Shown: positions 25,860 through 34,355 of the stretch, piece after piece
Position numbering within the stretch: position 1 is the first letter of the stretch
How the letters are laid out: every line of letters starts with the position of its first letter
Origin: Sphingomonas sp.
GTDB taxonomy: Bacteria > Pseudomonadota > Alphaproteobacteria > Sphingomonadales > Sphingomonadaceae
DNA: 64,000 nucleotides
NCBI RefSeq assembly: GCF_017745215.1
Contig: NZ_JAGHZV010000008.1
Coordinates: 186,001-250,000 of the forward strand
Direction: 5' to 3'
Made by a program: the position numbers and the translations under genes
The notes under the pieces: model-generated
The model's input: only the letters and a program-made list of their open reading frames with translations
What the model was told of the DNA's origin: nothing
Databases searched by the model: none

Positions 25860-27486
25860 AGATCGCTTCCTTGAACGGAGCCATGCCGATGCGGCGATAG
25901 GTGTCGAGGAAGCGTTCCCCGTCCTCGCGCTCGCGCAGGTACACGTCGGTGGCCTTCTCGACCGCGTCGACGATCCCGTCCTCGGAGAAGCCGGGGCCGG
26001 TGATCGTGCCGAGGCTGACGTCCTCCGCGCCCGAGCCGCCGAGGAGGAGCTGGTAATTCTCCGTCCCCTTCCGGTCGACGCCGAGGATGCCGATGTGGCC
26101 GGCGTGGTGATGGCCGCAGGCATTGATGCAGCCGCTGATCTTGAGCTTCAGTTCGCCCAGTTCGCGCTGGCGGCCGATGTCGGCGAAGCGCGTCGCGATC
26201 TTCTGCGCGACCGGGATCGAGCGGGCGTTCGCGAGGCTGCAATAGTCGAGCCCCGGGCAGGCGATGATATCGCTGATCAGGTCGAGATTGGGCTCGGCGA
26301 GCCCGGCTTCGACCAGCGCCTGCCAGAGCGCGGGGAGATCGGCCTTGCGGACGTGCGGCAGGACGATGTTCTGGGCGTGCGTGACGCGCAGCTCGTCGAA
26401 GCTGTAGCGTTCGGCAAGGTCGGCCATCACGTCGATCTGGTCGGCGGTCGCGTCGCCGGGGATCCCGCCGACGGGCTTGAGGCTGATCGTGACGATCGCA
26501 TAGCCCGGCCGCTTGTGCGCGGCGACATTCTGGTCGAGCCAGACCGCGAAATCAGGGTCGCTACGGTCGATCGCATCGCTCGCCGCCGGGTCGAAGGCGG
26601 GTGGGGCGAAATAGGCGGCGATGCGGTCCAGCTCGGCCTGGGGCGGGTCGATGCCCAGCTTCTTGACCTCGGCGAACTCGGCCTCGACCTCGTCGCGGTA
26701 CTGGTCGGCGCCGATCTCATGGACGAGGATCTTGATCCGCGCCTTGTAGATATTGTCGCGCCGGCCGTAGCGATTGTAGACGCGCAGGCACGCCTCGAGG
26801 TAGCTCAGGAAATCGTCAAAGGGCACGAACTCCTTGATCAGCGGCGCGATCATCGGGGTGCGGCCCATGCCGCCGCCGACATAGACCGCGGCGCCCAGCT
26901 CGCCGGCTTCGCTCTCGACGATCTGGAGGCCGATGTCGTGCAGCCGCATCGCCGCGCGATCCTCGTCGGCGGCGATCACTGCGATCTTGAACTTGCGCGG
27001 CAGGTAGCTGAACTCGGGGTGGAAGGTGCTCCACTGACGCAGCAGCTCGGCCCAGGGGCGCGGATCGGCGACTTCGTCGGCGGCGGCGCCGGCGAACTGG
27101 TCCGAGCTGATGTTGCGGATGCAATTGCCGCTGGTCTGGATCGCATGCATCTCGACCGTCGCGAGATCGGCGAGGATGTCGGGCGCGTCCGCCAGCTTGA
27201 TCCAGTTGTACTGGATGTTCTGGCGCGTGGTGAAGTGGCCGTAGCCGCGGTCGTACTTCCGCGCGATGTGGCCGAGCATGCGCATCTGGCGGCCGTCGAG
27301 CGTGCCATAGGGCACCGCGACGCGCAGCATATAGGCGTGGAGCTGCAGGTAGAGCCCGTTCATCAGCCGCAGCGGCTTGAACTGGTCCTCGGTGATCTGG
27401 CCCGCGAGGCGGCGCTGGACCTGGTCGCGGAATTCCTCGACGCGCGATGCGACGATGGAATGGTCGTATTCGTCGTATTTGTACAT
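25852..27486 (-). CDS. cysI: Sulfite (or nitrite) reductase hemoprotein, CysI type
   Basis: The 544-residue siroheme/4Fe-4S enzyme reduces sulfite to sulfide with six electrons. It has both half-repeats of the family: HFTTRQNIQYNWIKL near residue 80, and the later cluster cysteines in CPGLDYCSLA and SGCINACGHHHAGHIG (about 410-470), which bind the 4Fe-4S centre and siroheme. No cysJ flavoprotein gene is present, so electrons probably come from ferredoxin or another donor. The position between cobA (siroheme) and cysH favours sulfite over nitrite as substrate. Confidence 0.93.
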   Translation of the reverse strand: MYKYDEYDHSIVASRVEEFRDQVQRRLAGQITEDQFKPLRLMNGLYLQLHAYMLRVAVPYGTLDGRQMRMLGHIARKYDRGYGHFTTRQNIQYNWIKLADAPDILADLATVEMHAIQTSGNCIRNISSDQFAGAAADEVADPRPWAELLRQWSTFHPEFSYLPRKFKIAVIAADEDRAAMRLHDIGLQIVESEAGELGAAVYVGGGMGRTPMIAPLIKEFVPFDDFLSYLEACLRVYNRYGRRDNIYKARIKILVHEIGADQYRDEVEAEFAEVKKLGIDPPQAELDRIAAYFAPPAFDPAASDAIDRSDPDFAVWLDQNVAAHKRPGYAIVTISLKPVGGIPGDATADQIDVMADLAERYSFDELRVTHAQNIVLPHVRKADLPALWQALVEAGLAEPNLDLISDIIACPGLDYCSLANARSIPVAQKIATRFADIGRQRELGELKLKISGCINACGHHHAGHIGILGVDRKGTENYQLLLGGSGAEDVSLGTITGPGFSEDGIVDAVEKATDVYLREREDGERFLDTYRRIGMAPFKEAIYG

Positions 27487-27487
27487 G

Positions 27488-27784
27488 TCAGATCACCCAT
27501 GAGCCGGCATCGGGGTCGGCGGGCTTGAGCGTCAGGTCCGGGCGCACGGTGGGGCCGAGCGCGCGGATGCGGTCCTTGATGTGCGCGGGGCGCGGACCCT
27601 CGGGCGTGGCCGTCGCGTCGATGACATAGGGGGCGTTGACGCGGCGCGCGCCCTCCTCGGCATGCGCGATCGCTTCGCCCTGCTCGCCGACGTCGGCGGC
27701 GTCCTCGACGTGGCGCGACCAGCCCTCGCCGGTCCACCAGGTGACGTCGCCCGTGGCGAGGTCGTTGCCGGTCAGCAGCTTCAC
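27488..27784 (-). CDS. DUF2849 protein of the sulfite reductase operon
   Basis: The 98-residue protein resembles DUF2849: KLLTGNDLATGDVTWWTGEGW near the start, then YVIDATATPEGPRPAHIKDRIRALGPTVRPD. It sits between cobA (four-base overlap) and cysI (one base apart), its usual place in alphaproteobacteria. There are no cysteines or membrane segments. Its function is unknown; coexpression points to sulfite reduction or siroheme supply. Confidence 0.9.
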   Translation of the reverse strand: MKLLTGNDLATGDVTWWTGEGWSRHVEDAADVGEQGEAIAHAEEGARRVNAPYVIDATATPEGPRPAHIKDRIRALGPTVRPDLTLKPADPDAGSWVI

Positions 27785-28566
27785 GACATCACCTCCACGG
27801 CCTGCGCCCAGCGCGCGAGCTTATCCTCGGCATCGGCGAGCTGGACGACGTCGCCGACGACGATCACCGCGGGGCTGAGCACCTTCTCGCGCGCGACCAT
27901 CGGGCCGAGGTCGGCGAGCAGCGTGCGCAGCGCACGATGGCCCTCGAGCGTGCCGCGCTCGAGCACCGCGACGGGCATGTCGGGCGCGACCCCCTCGCCC
28001 ATCAGCTTCTCCGAGATCGCGTCGGCCGTCGCGACGCCCATGTAAATGACGAGCGTGCGGCCCTTGCCGGCGAGGCCCGACCAGTTCTGCTCGGTGAGGC
28101 CCTTGCACTGGCCCGCGACGAAGCTGACCGCGCTCGAATGGTCGCGGTGGGTGAGCGGCAGCATCGCCTCGGCCGCGCAGCCGAGCGCCGCCGAGACGCC
28201 GGGGATGACTTCGACGGGCAGGCCGGCTTCGCGCACGGCTTCGACTTCCTCGCCGCCGCGACCGAAGATGAAGGGGTCGCCGCCCTTCAGCCGCACGACG
28301 ATCGCGCCGGTCTTCACATGCGCGACGATGAGCGCGTTGATCGCGTCCTGCGGGAGCGTGTGCTTCGAGCGCTGCTTGGCGACCGAGATGCGATGCGCTT
28401 GCGGGGCGAGGCCGAGCACGCGCGGATCGACGAGGCCGTCGTGGACGAGGACGTCGGCCACGCGCAGCGCCTCGACCGCGCGCACCGTGAGCAGGCCGGG
28501 ATCGCCCGGACCCGCCCCGACCAAGATCACGCGCCCGCGCGCAGTGGGATCGAGTAGGCTTGCCAT
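27781..28566 (-). CDS. cobA: Uroporphyrinogen-III C-methyltransferase (SUMT)
   Basis: The 261-residue enzyme uses S-adenosylmethionine to methylate uroporphyrinogen III at C-2 and C-7, giving precorrin-2 for siroheme. Motifs are VILVGAGPGDPGLLT at the N-terminus, DVLVHDGLVD, the VVRLKGGDPFIFGRGGEE signature, VIPGVSAALG and LVIYMG. It is the single-domain form, without the oxidase/ferrochelatase part of CysG. I chose ATG 28566; upstream residues up to 28602 lack family character. First gene of the cobA-DUF2849-cysI-DUF934-cysH operon, it would supply siroheme to CysI. Confidence 0.95.
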   Translation of the reverse strand: MASLLDPTARGRVILVGAGPGDPGLLTVRAVEALRVADVLVHDGLVDPRVLGLAPQAHRISVAKQRSKHTLPQDAINALIVAHVKTGAIVVRLKGGDPFIFGRGGEEVEAVREAGLPVEVIPGVSAALGCAAEAMLPLTHRDHSSAVSFVAGQCKGLTEQNWSGLAGKGRTLVIYMGVATADAISEKLMGEGVAPDMPVAVLERGTLEGHRALRTLLADLGPMVAREKVLSPAVIVVGDVVQLADAEDKLARWAQAVEVMS

Positions 28567-28669
28567 GGCGGTGGATGTGGGCCTGTGGGCGGCGCGGGGC
28601 AACCGAGGAAGCGTTGGGCGGAGGGTAGCGAATCTATCGGCGGCGTGTTGTCGGGGTTGAACCGAAAGC

Positions 28670-28751
28670 CGTCATCCCGGCGGAAGCCGGGACCCAGGAT
28701 TACAAAGGACATCGCTCGTGGCCCTGGGTCCCCGCTTTCGCCGGGATGACG
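28670..28751. repeat. REP-like palindromic intergenic element, copy 3
   Basis: It has the same arms as copy 2 with two mismatches (CCGGCGGAAGCC, CCCCGCTTTCG). The centre contains AGGACATCGCTCG in the forward orientation. It lies downstream of the S10 peptidase gene and upstream of cobA. Confidence 0.9.
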
Positions 28752-28763
28752 ATTTAGGGGAGC

Positions 28764-30308
28764 TCACTGCCCCGACAGCACCCCGTCGTACCAACCGTCG
28801 AGATCACGCTTCATCACGCCCAGCGCATCGGGGTTCAGATACACCATGTGCCCCGACTCATAATATCTGAACGACACGTTCGGCCGCAGCTTGGGGTCCA
28901 GCCCCATGTGCGCGACGTCGAACTCGGTCGAGAAGAACGGTGTCGCCAGGTCGTAATAGCCGTTGAGGAACAGCACCTTGAGGTGCGGATTGATCCGCAT
29001 CGTATAGGCGAGGTCCACCGCGGTGTTGGGGGTCAGCTGCGTTCCGCTGCCATCGGGCGCGCGGTGCTTCCATTCCCAGTTCCAGCCCTCGCCGCGCGCC
29101 GAGAGGAGGTAGGGCAGCTCGGTCTTCACGCCCAACGTGCCCTTGGCGTAGCTCATGAAGCTCGCGACATAGGCGCCGGTGATCGCAGTCGAGGCGGGAT
29201 CGTCGTCGGGATCGGCGGCGTTGAGGTCCTCGGGGATCAGCGTGTAGCGCGCGTCGAGGCGGCCGACCGACAGATGCCGGTCGCGCAGCAGCTCGGTCAT
29301 GAAGCGGCCGAGCTCGACGCGCAGGTCCGCGCGCAGGATGTAATCGGTGCCAAGCCCGATATAGGCCGACATCTGCTTCGCCACCGCTTCCTTCTCGGCC
29401 GCCGGGATCGTGTCGCCCTTGGCGAGCGCGGCGGCATAGGGCCCGGCGGCGAAGGCGCGGACTTCCTTCAGGAAATCGTCGAGGCTCGCGGGGCGGTTGG
29501 CGACCTTGTTGTGGTACCAGGCGGTCGCGGCATAGCCGGGGAAGAGGCCGAGGTAATTGGCGTCATAGCCCGGCTGGCGCACGCCATAGTTCATGATCGT
29601 CGAGAGCAGGATGATGCCGTTGAGGCTCAAGCCGCGATCTTCCAGCAGCGCCGCCACCGCGGGCGAGCGCAGCGTGCCGTAGCTCTCGCCGAACAGGAAC
29701 TTGGGCGAGCTCCAGCGCGCGTTCCTGGTGACGTAGCGCTCGATCGCGCGGGCGAAGGCGTCGGCGTCCGAATCGACGCCCCAGAAGTCCTTGCCCGTCT
29801 TGGTGCCGAGCGGCCGCGACCAGCCCGCGCCGATCGCGTCGATGAAGACGAGGTCGGTCTTGTCGATCAGCGAATTGGGGTTGGGGCCGAAGCCATAGGG
29901 CGCGGGGCGGATCGCCTCGGGACTGGTGGTCGCGACGCGCACCGGGCCGAAGCTGCCCATGTGCAGCCAGATCGTCGCCGAGCCGGGGCCGCCGTTGTAG
30001 AAGAAGGTGACCGGGCGCGAGCCTGGCGCGGCGCCGTCGCGGGTATAGGCCGTGTAGAAGACCGAAGCGATCGGCTTGCCGTCGTTGTCGCGGATGGTGA
30101 GCGTGCCGGCGGTCGCAGTATAGGCGATGCGCGCCGCGCCGACGGTGACCGCGCCATGGCTGACCGACTCGGCTTCCTCGACCGGCGGCTTGGCCCAGGC
30201 CTTTTCGGCGTCGGCGGCCATCTCATCCTTGTGGAGCGTGAGCGGCTTGTCCTGGGCGAAGGCGGGCGTCGAGGCGAGCAATAGCAGGGCCGCGATCGTG
30301 TGGCGCAT
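28764..30308 (-). CDS. Secreted S10 family serine carboxypeptidase-like peptidase
   Basis: The protein has 514 residues with a signal peptide (1-19, ending AFA). The alpha/beta-hydrolase core of family S10 is evident: FYNGGPGSATIWLHMGSFGP (oxyanion region), the nucleophile in FGESYGT (S209), the acid in NGYYDLATPF (D453) and ESGHMVYL (H487). The family removes C-terminal residues at acidic pH; bacterial members are periplasmic and poorly studied. AGGGGAAATCAC before the ATG supports the start. It lies 62 bases downstream of the sterol desaturase gene, possibly cotranscribed. Confidence 0.93.
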   Translation of the reverse strand: MRHTIAALLLLASTPAFAQDKPLTLHKDEMAADAEKAWAKPPVEEAESVSHGAVTVGAARIAYTATAGTLTIRDNDGKPIASVFYTAYTRDGAAPGSRPVTFFYNGGPGSATIWLHMGSFGPVRVATTSPEAIRPAPYGFGPNPNSLIDKTDLVFIDAIGAGWSRPLGTKTGKDFWGVDSDADAFARAIERYVTRNARWSSPKFLFGESYGTLRSPAVAALLEDRGLSLNGIILLSTIMNYGVRQPGYDANYLGLFPGYAATAWYHNKVANRPASLDDFLKEVRAFAAGPYAAALAKGDTIPAAEKEAVAKQMSAYIGLGTDYILRADLRVELGRFMTELLRDRHLSVGRLDARYTLIPEDLNAADPDDDPASTAITGAYVASFMSYAKGTLGVKTELPYLLSARGEGWNWEWKHRAPDGSGTQLTPNTAVDLAYTMRINPHLKVLFLNGYYDLATPFFSTEFDVAHMGLDPKLRPNVSFRYYESGHMVYLNPDALGVMKRDLDGWYDGVLSGQ

Positions 30309-30370
30309 GTGATTTCCCCTTTCGGGGCGGGGTTTGAGCACAGCCGTTACGGGTGCGGCAAGCCGCGGGG

Positions 30371-31219
30371 TCAGTCGGCTGGGACGTGCTGCTGCCAGGC
30401 GGGGGTGGATTGGGGCGCGGAATCGATGGGCGACTCGCGGAAGCGCCACGGCAGCGTCAGCCATTCGGCGACGTTCGCGGGCTGGGCCATGTCGGCGAGG
30501 CCGACGTCGGGCCATTCGGCCTCCTGGGGGCGGTGCGCGGTGCCGAACAGCTGATCCCAGAGCGTGGTGAAGGCGCCGAAGTTCCGGTCGAAATGCCGCT
30601 CCTCCAGCGAATGGTGGATGCGGTGGAAGCGGTTGTCGACGAAGAAGGCGGCGAGCGAGCCGAAGTGCAGCCGCGTCGGCGAGTGGATGAAGGCGGCCTG
30701 CATGCGGATCAACACCACCATCGCGGGCGCGGCATAGGCGCCGGTGTCGCCCAGGATCAGGCTCGCCGGGATCATGTAGAGCAAGGACTGGAAGATCGAT
30801 TCGCTGAGATGGTGGTAGGCGTTGACCGCCGAGAGATCGCGGATCGAATGGTGGACCGCGTGGAAGCGCCAGAGGAACCGGTGCTGCGCGCGGTGGAACC
30901 AGTAGAAGAAGAAGTCGGCGAGCATCGCCCCGGCGATCGGCGCGAGGATGAGGCCGAGCCACCCCGCCCAGCCGAAGTCGAGCGGGAGGACGATCAGCGG
31001 AGGCACGCCGATCCACGCCCAGCCGGTGCGGAAGGCGGCGTAGACCACGCCGGTGACGGGGATCCACAGCGTCCAGAAGAACAGCCCCCAGGCGCGCGCC
31101 GCGATCGGCTGGCGGCCGCGCGGCAGGAGCAGCTCGATCGCGGTCATGAAGGCGAAGGAGAAGGCCCAGCCGGTGAGGGCTGCAGGGTAGTTTTCCCAGA
31201 GCTGCTGGAAGGCGTTCAT
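30371..31219 (-). CDS. Sterol desaturase/fatty acid hydroxylase family membrane protein
   Basis: The 282-residue protein has four to five membrane helices and the di-iron histidine clusters of the superfamily: HRAQH (about 117), HAVHH (about 129) and, later, FHRIHH (about 205). Members hydroxylate or desaturate lipids, sterols or carotenoids using O2. The substrate cannot be read from the sequence; in sphingomonads carotenoid or sphingolipid tailoring is conceivable. The N-terminus MNAFQQLWENYPAALTGWAF begins just before helix 1, so the start looks right. Confidence 0.9.
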   Translation of the reverse strand: MNAFQQLWENYPAALTGWAFSFAFMTAIELLLPRGRQPIAARAWGLFFWTLWIPVTGVVYAAFRTGWAWIGVPPLIVLPLDFGWAGWLGLILAPIAGAMLADFFFYWFHRAQHRFLWRFHAVHHSIRDLSAVNAYHHLSESIFQSLLYMIPASLILGDTGAYAAPAMVVLIRMQAAFIHSPTRLHFGSLAAFFVDNRFHRIHHSLEERHFDRNFGAFTTLWDQLFGTAHRPQEAEWPDVGLADMAQPANVAEWLTLPWRFRESPIDSAPQSTPAWQQHVPAD

Positions 31220-31553
31220 GCCGGGGAATGTGGCATGGCGATGGGTTAGGAAGCGTTAAGGGGAGCGCCGGGAAGCTTCATCCCGCGCCGTAGACTCCTA
31301 AAAGGCGGCCTGTCCTCTCACGCTCCAGAAATGAGCTCTCAGGGATAGCCAACACCTTGGCGGCTAGCGACCCATTTGTTGCCGCTCCATGGCCGCGGCC
31401 ACCCCTCCCGAAACCGGCCCGGCAACTTTCCTGGTCCGCGGCGCATGATGCGGGGAGTGGCGAGGGTCGTGGATCGGATGCTTGGCTACCGTTGACCGCG
31501 GGATAGCTGGATCGCCGCGTCGGTCAGACTTCAGACCGTCGCGGTATCGGCCC
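31220..31553. other. Intergenic stretch without recognised gene
   Basis: These 334 bases separate two minus-strand genes. GC is lower than in the flanking coding DNA. I see no RNA gene or conserved ORF. The only structure noted is the hairpin at 31515-31544. Promoter elements for the sterol desaturase gene may lie in its left part, but none is convincing. Confidence 0.5.
31515..31544 (-). terminator. Hairpin downstream of the secreted-protein gene
   Basis: CCGCGTCGGTC and GACCGTCGCGG pair at ten of eleven positions around an eight-base loop, starting ten bases after the stop at 31554. There is no T-tract, so termination is only suggested by position. Confidence 0.4.
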
Positions 31554-32429
31554 TCATTTCTTAACCACGGGCGTGATTTCCAGCCCCTCCGGCTCGATGA
31601 TATTCACGCCCGAGAAGACGAACATCCCTCCACGGAATTCGACCAGTTTGTAATCGTTGTAACTGCCCAGATCGAATCCCCGCCACTTCAAAGGTTTGCC
31701 CATGAACGGGAGCAAACCGTTGGTGTCGAGCTTGGCCTCGTCGTTCCGGGGAAAAGGCTGCGAACGATCGAGCAGCATCACGTTGACGGCGGTGTCGAGC
31801 TCGGCGGTCAGGACTTCCTTCAGACGGGCGCCGTTATTTTCGGTCAGGCTCGCCAGCGGCAGCGCCTTACCCTCGCAACAGAAATATTTGATCGTCTTGC
31901 CCGAGTCGCCGCCGGTCGCGACCTTCGTCTTCAGCACGATATAGGGGCGAACATTATCGGTCTTCTTGACGAACGTGAGCACGACATACGGCGTTACCGT
32001 CATCGTGCTGCCACCCGGTTGGGGGGTGAGCGTGAAGGCCGTCCGGAATTTGTCGCCGGCCATGACCGTGTTGGTCATGTCGATCGCCTTCGCCCGGACG
32101 TCGAAGCGCAGGTCATCCTCGACATTGCGGACCTTGCCCGTGCCGGTATCGGCGTTGATCGAACTCTGTACCAGCAGGCCAACCACGCCGAACAGCATCC
32201 CGATCCCGCCGCCGCCCTGATATCCCGAGACAACGACGTCGCTGTCGGGGATTCGGTGGACGCCCATGGGAAGATCGCTCATCCCGTTCGCGCCCTTTTC
32301 CGAAAAGACGATGGCCGTCGGGCCGGTCGAAGGTGCTGGAGCTGCGCCAGCCGGTCCTTGCGGAGCAGCCGTTTGCGCCATCAATGCAGGCGCGCTCACG
32401 ACGATCGCGAGCAAGACGATACGCTTCAT
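31554..32429 (-). CDS. Secreted protein of unknown family
   Basis: The 291-residue protein has a signal peptide (1-19, ending ALMA) and an Ala/Pro-rich spacer (about 20-42). A Gly-rich hydrophobic segment GGGGIGMLFGVVGLLV (about 73-90) could be a membrane or lipid-contacting helix, and a long beta-rich C-terminal part follows, with a CC pair (YFCCEGKALPL, about 186). The C-terminus ends GLEITPVVKK. GGGGGA upstream of ATG 32429 supports the start. Base composition is less GC-rich than its neighbours. I do not recognise the family. Confidence 0.7.
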   Translation of the reverse strand: MKRIVLLAIVVSAPALMAQTAAPQGPAGAAPAPSTGPTAIVFSEKGANGMSDLPMGVHRIPDSDVVVSGYQGGGGIGMLFGVVGLLVQSSINADTGTGKVRNVEDDLRFDVRAKAIDMTNTVMAGDKFRTAFTLTPQPGGSTMTVTPYVVLTFVKKTDNVRPYIVLKTKVATGGDSGKTIKYFCCEGKALPLASLTENNGARLKEVLTAELDTAVNVMLLDRSQPFPRNDEAKLDTNGLLPFMGKPLKWRGFDLGSYNDYKLVEFRGGMFVFSGVNIIEPEGLEITPVVKK

Positions 32430-32579
32430 CTTGTGTTCCCCCTGGCCCCTGGCTCGAGATGCCGTCCCCGGTTTTGCTCGGCCACCGCATCGACTGTTAG
32501 CCCGTGACCTCAGCAAAAAACAACCTCAGACATTCGGCGCTTGCGCCGACGACGGTCGTTCCTGGGTCCTTCAACCGAG

Positions 32580-32606
32580 CCCTCCCCCGCTTTTTGCGGG
32601 AGAGGG
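32580..32606. terminator. GC-rich hairpin between secreted-protein and GH5 genes
   Basis: CCCTCCCCCGC, TTTTT loop, GCGGGAGAGGG: ten of eleven positions pair. It lies ten bases beyond the GH5 gene's stop on the minus strand. It also resembles the short CCCTCCCC-type dispersed repeats of this genome (compare 42458). Confidence 0.55.
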
Positions 32607-32615
32607 TTTGAGAGA

Positions 32616-33959
32616 CTAAGATTGGTCTGCCGCCAAAACCTTCGCATGCGCCGCGATCACGGCCTTGGTCGTCTCGTCGCTGTCGAACACGCCGTACCAG
32701 CCCTGCGGCTCGTGCGGGGGGTCGCCCATATAGGCGTTGTCGCCGTTGCGGTAGTGATGGTCGCCGTGCACGGCTCGTGCGGAGCCGTTCCAGGCCCAGA
32801 AGTTCGAGCCCTGCACCGGCCCGCCCGCCGCCAGGCTGGTCTCCACCGCGTCGTAGATCAGCCGGTAATAGGCGTCCTTGAAATGCGTGCTCGACACCGG
32901 GTCGTAGCCGCCGCCGTCGCGCGGATAGCCGAATTCCTCGAACACCAGCGGCTTGCCCAGCCTGGTCGCCAGCGCAATGTGCTGGACGAGATACTCGTGC
33001 ACCTTCGCCAGGCCCGCCTCGTTGGTCGCGGCGAGGTTCTTCGAATCGACCCAGCCCCAGTTGAGCGGCCAGACGTGCGCGGTGCAGTAATCCACTTCGG
33101 GAAAGCCGTGCGCGGCGAGATAGATGTCGGTACTCTCGAGGCTGCCCTTCAGCCCCTCGCTGCCGGTGCAGACGAGATGGTTGGGATCGGTCTTCCGGAT
33201 CAGCTGCGCCGTCGCGCGGACCCAGGCGTAATAAGCCGGGAGCAGCGGCGCCGCGCTGGTCGGGTCGCCGCCGGGGCGCGGCTCGTTGGCGAGCTGCCAG
33301 GCCATGATCGCCGGGTCGTCGCGATAGGCGATCCCGGAGAGCGAGTTGGTGCGGCCGACCATCGCGCGCACCCAATCGTGATAGAGCCCCACCGCCTGGG
33401 CGTTGGCGTAGAATTTGGCGGTGGCGTTGGGGAATTCGGGCCAGGGGTGCGCGGGATCGCCCATGTCGATGTAGCGCCCGCCGTCGACATAGCTGAGATA
33501 GGTCATCATGCCCCCCGACCATTCCCAGAAATTGGTCAGGTAGAGCACCGCCTTCATCCCCCGCTCGCGCATCGCATCGAGGCAAGTGTCGAGGCCGGTC
33601 AGCAGCGCGGGGTTCCAGGCATTGCCGGGCCCGCGGAAGCCGGGGCGGATCGAGTTTTTGAGCGGCCCCTCCTCGGCGGCGGCGAGGATGCGGAGGTTGG
33701 TGACGCCGAGCGCGAGCAGCGCGTCCAATTCGCGCTTCAGCCGGTCGCGGTCGCCGTAATCGGCCTGCGCGCCGAGCCAGGCGCCGTACCACATGTTCGC
33801 GCCCGCGAAGCGATAGGGCTTGCCGTCGAGCGTGAAGCGCGTGCCCTCGCGCTTGACGAAGGGCCCGGGCTTGGCCGGGGCCGCCGCAAGCGCTGTCAGC
33901 GCGGCAAGCCCTGCCGCGAGTGCGGCGCCGCTGCCGATCGCCTGCCTGCGCGTGACCAT
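32616..33959 (-). CDS. Secreted GH5 family glycoside hydrolase, mannanase-like
   Basis: The protein has 447 residues. Its N-terminus (MVTRRQAIGSGAALAAGLAA) is a signal with a twin Arg, though the Tat consensus is imperfect. A (beta/alpha)8 barrel follows with KREGTRFTLDGKPYRFAGANMWYG at the start, the acid/base Glu in MAWQLANEPR (about 225) and the nucleophile Glu in LVFEEFGYPRD (about 340). This layout fits the GH5 endo-beta-1,4-mannanase subfamily. It is monocistronic with no transporter or receptor beside it. The exact polysaccharide is inferred. Confidence 0.88.
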   Translation of the reverse strand: MVTRRQAIGSGAALAAGLAALTALAAAPAKPGPFVKREGTRFTLDGKPYRFAGANMWYGAWLGAQADYGDRDRLKRELDALLALGVTNLRILAAAEEGPLKNSIRPGFRGPGNAWNPALLTGLDTCLDAMRERGMKAVLYLTNFWEWSGGMMTYLSYVDGGRYIDMGDPAHPWPEFPNATAKFYANAQAVGLYHDWVRAMVGRTNSLSGIAYRDDPAIMAWQLANEPRPGGDPTSAAPLLPAYYAWVRATAQLIRKTDPNHLVCTGSEGLKGSLESTDIYLAAHGFPEVDYCTAHVWPLNWGWVDSKNLAATNEAGLAKVHEYLVQHIALATRLGKPLVFEEFGYPRDGGGYDPVSSTHFKDAYYRLIYDAVETSLAAGGPVQGSNFWAWNGSARAVHGDHHYRNGDNAYMGDPPHEPQGWYGVFDSDETTKAVIAAHAKVLAADQS

Positions 33960-34076
33960 ATCCTCTCCCCCCCTGATCCGTCCTCGTTGGCGCGGAGCAT
34001 AGCCGCCCGCGCGGGCAAGGGAAGGCGCCGCCGGATGCCGGGGGGCGGGTTATCCGGCGGCGCCCCTCGTCGGAGC

Positions 34077-34355
34077 CTAGTCGAAAAGCTCCTCGAGGAA
34101 GGACTTGCGGCGCTTGTGACCGCGATGGTCATGACCGTAATGGGCCGGCGCGGCTTGACGGGGGTCATAGGCATGCGCGGGCGCGGGCTGCGGCGGCGGG
34201 GGTGCCGCCGCGGTGCTCCGCTCGATGATCTTGTCGAGCTCGCCGCGATCGAGCCACACGCCGCGGCACTCGGGGCAATGGTCGATCTCGATCCCCTGGC
34301 GCTCGACCGGCACCAGCCGCTCGCCGTCGACGGGACAGGTGAAGCGCGTCACCAT
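34077..34355 (-). CDS. zf-TFIIB domain protein with His-rich tail
   Basis: The 92-residue protein has a TFIIB-type zinc ribbon (residues about 6-45): CPVDGERL, then HCPECRGVWLDRGELDKIIE. The linker is Pro/Ala-rich, and the tail HYGHDHRGHKRRKSFLEELFD has several histidines. I chose ATG 34355, four bases after GGGAGGA. That ATG overlaps the stop of the upstream Bax-inhibitor gene (ATGATGG), so the two are translationally coupled. Function unknown. Confidence 0.88.
   Translation of the reverse strand: MVTRFTCPVDGERLVPVERQGIEIDHCPECRGVWLDRGELDKIIERSTAAAPPPPQPAPAHAYDPRQAAPAHYGHDHRGHKRRKSFLEELFD

Noticed and set aside
30309..31067. N-terminal extension of the S10 peptidase frame
   Set aside because: The extension overlaps the sterol desaturase gene. 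A signal peptide and ribosome site place the start at 30308.
31220..31553. A small gene or ncRNA in the 334-base gap
   Set aside because: No frame with ribosome site and no conserved structure beyond one terminator-like hairpin.
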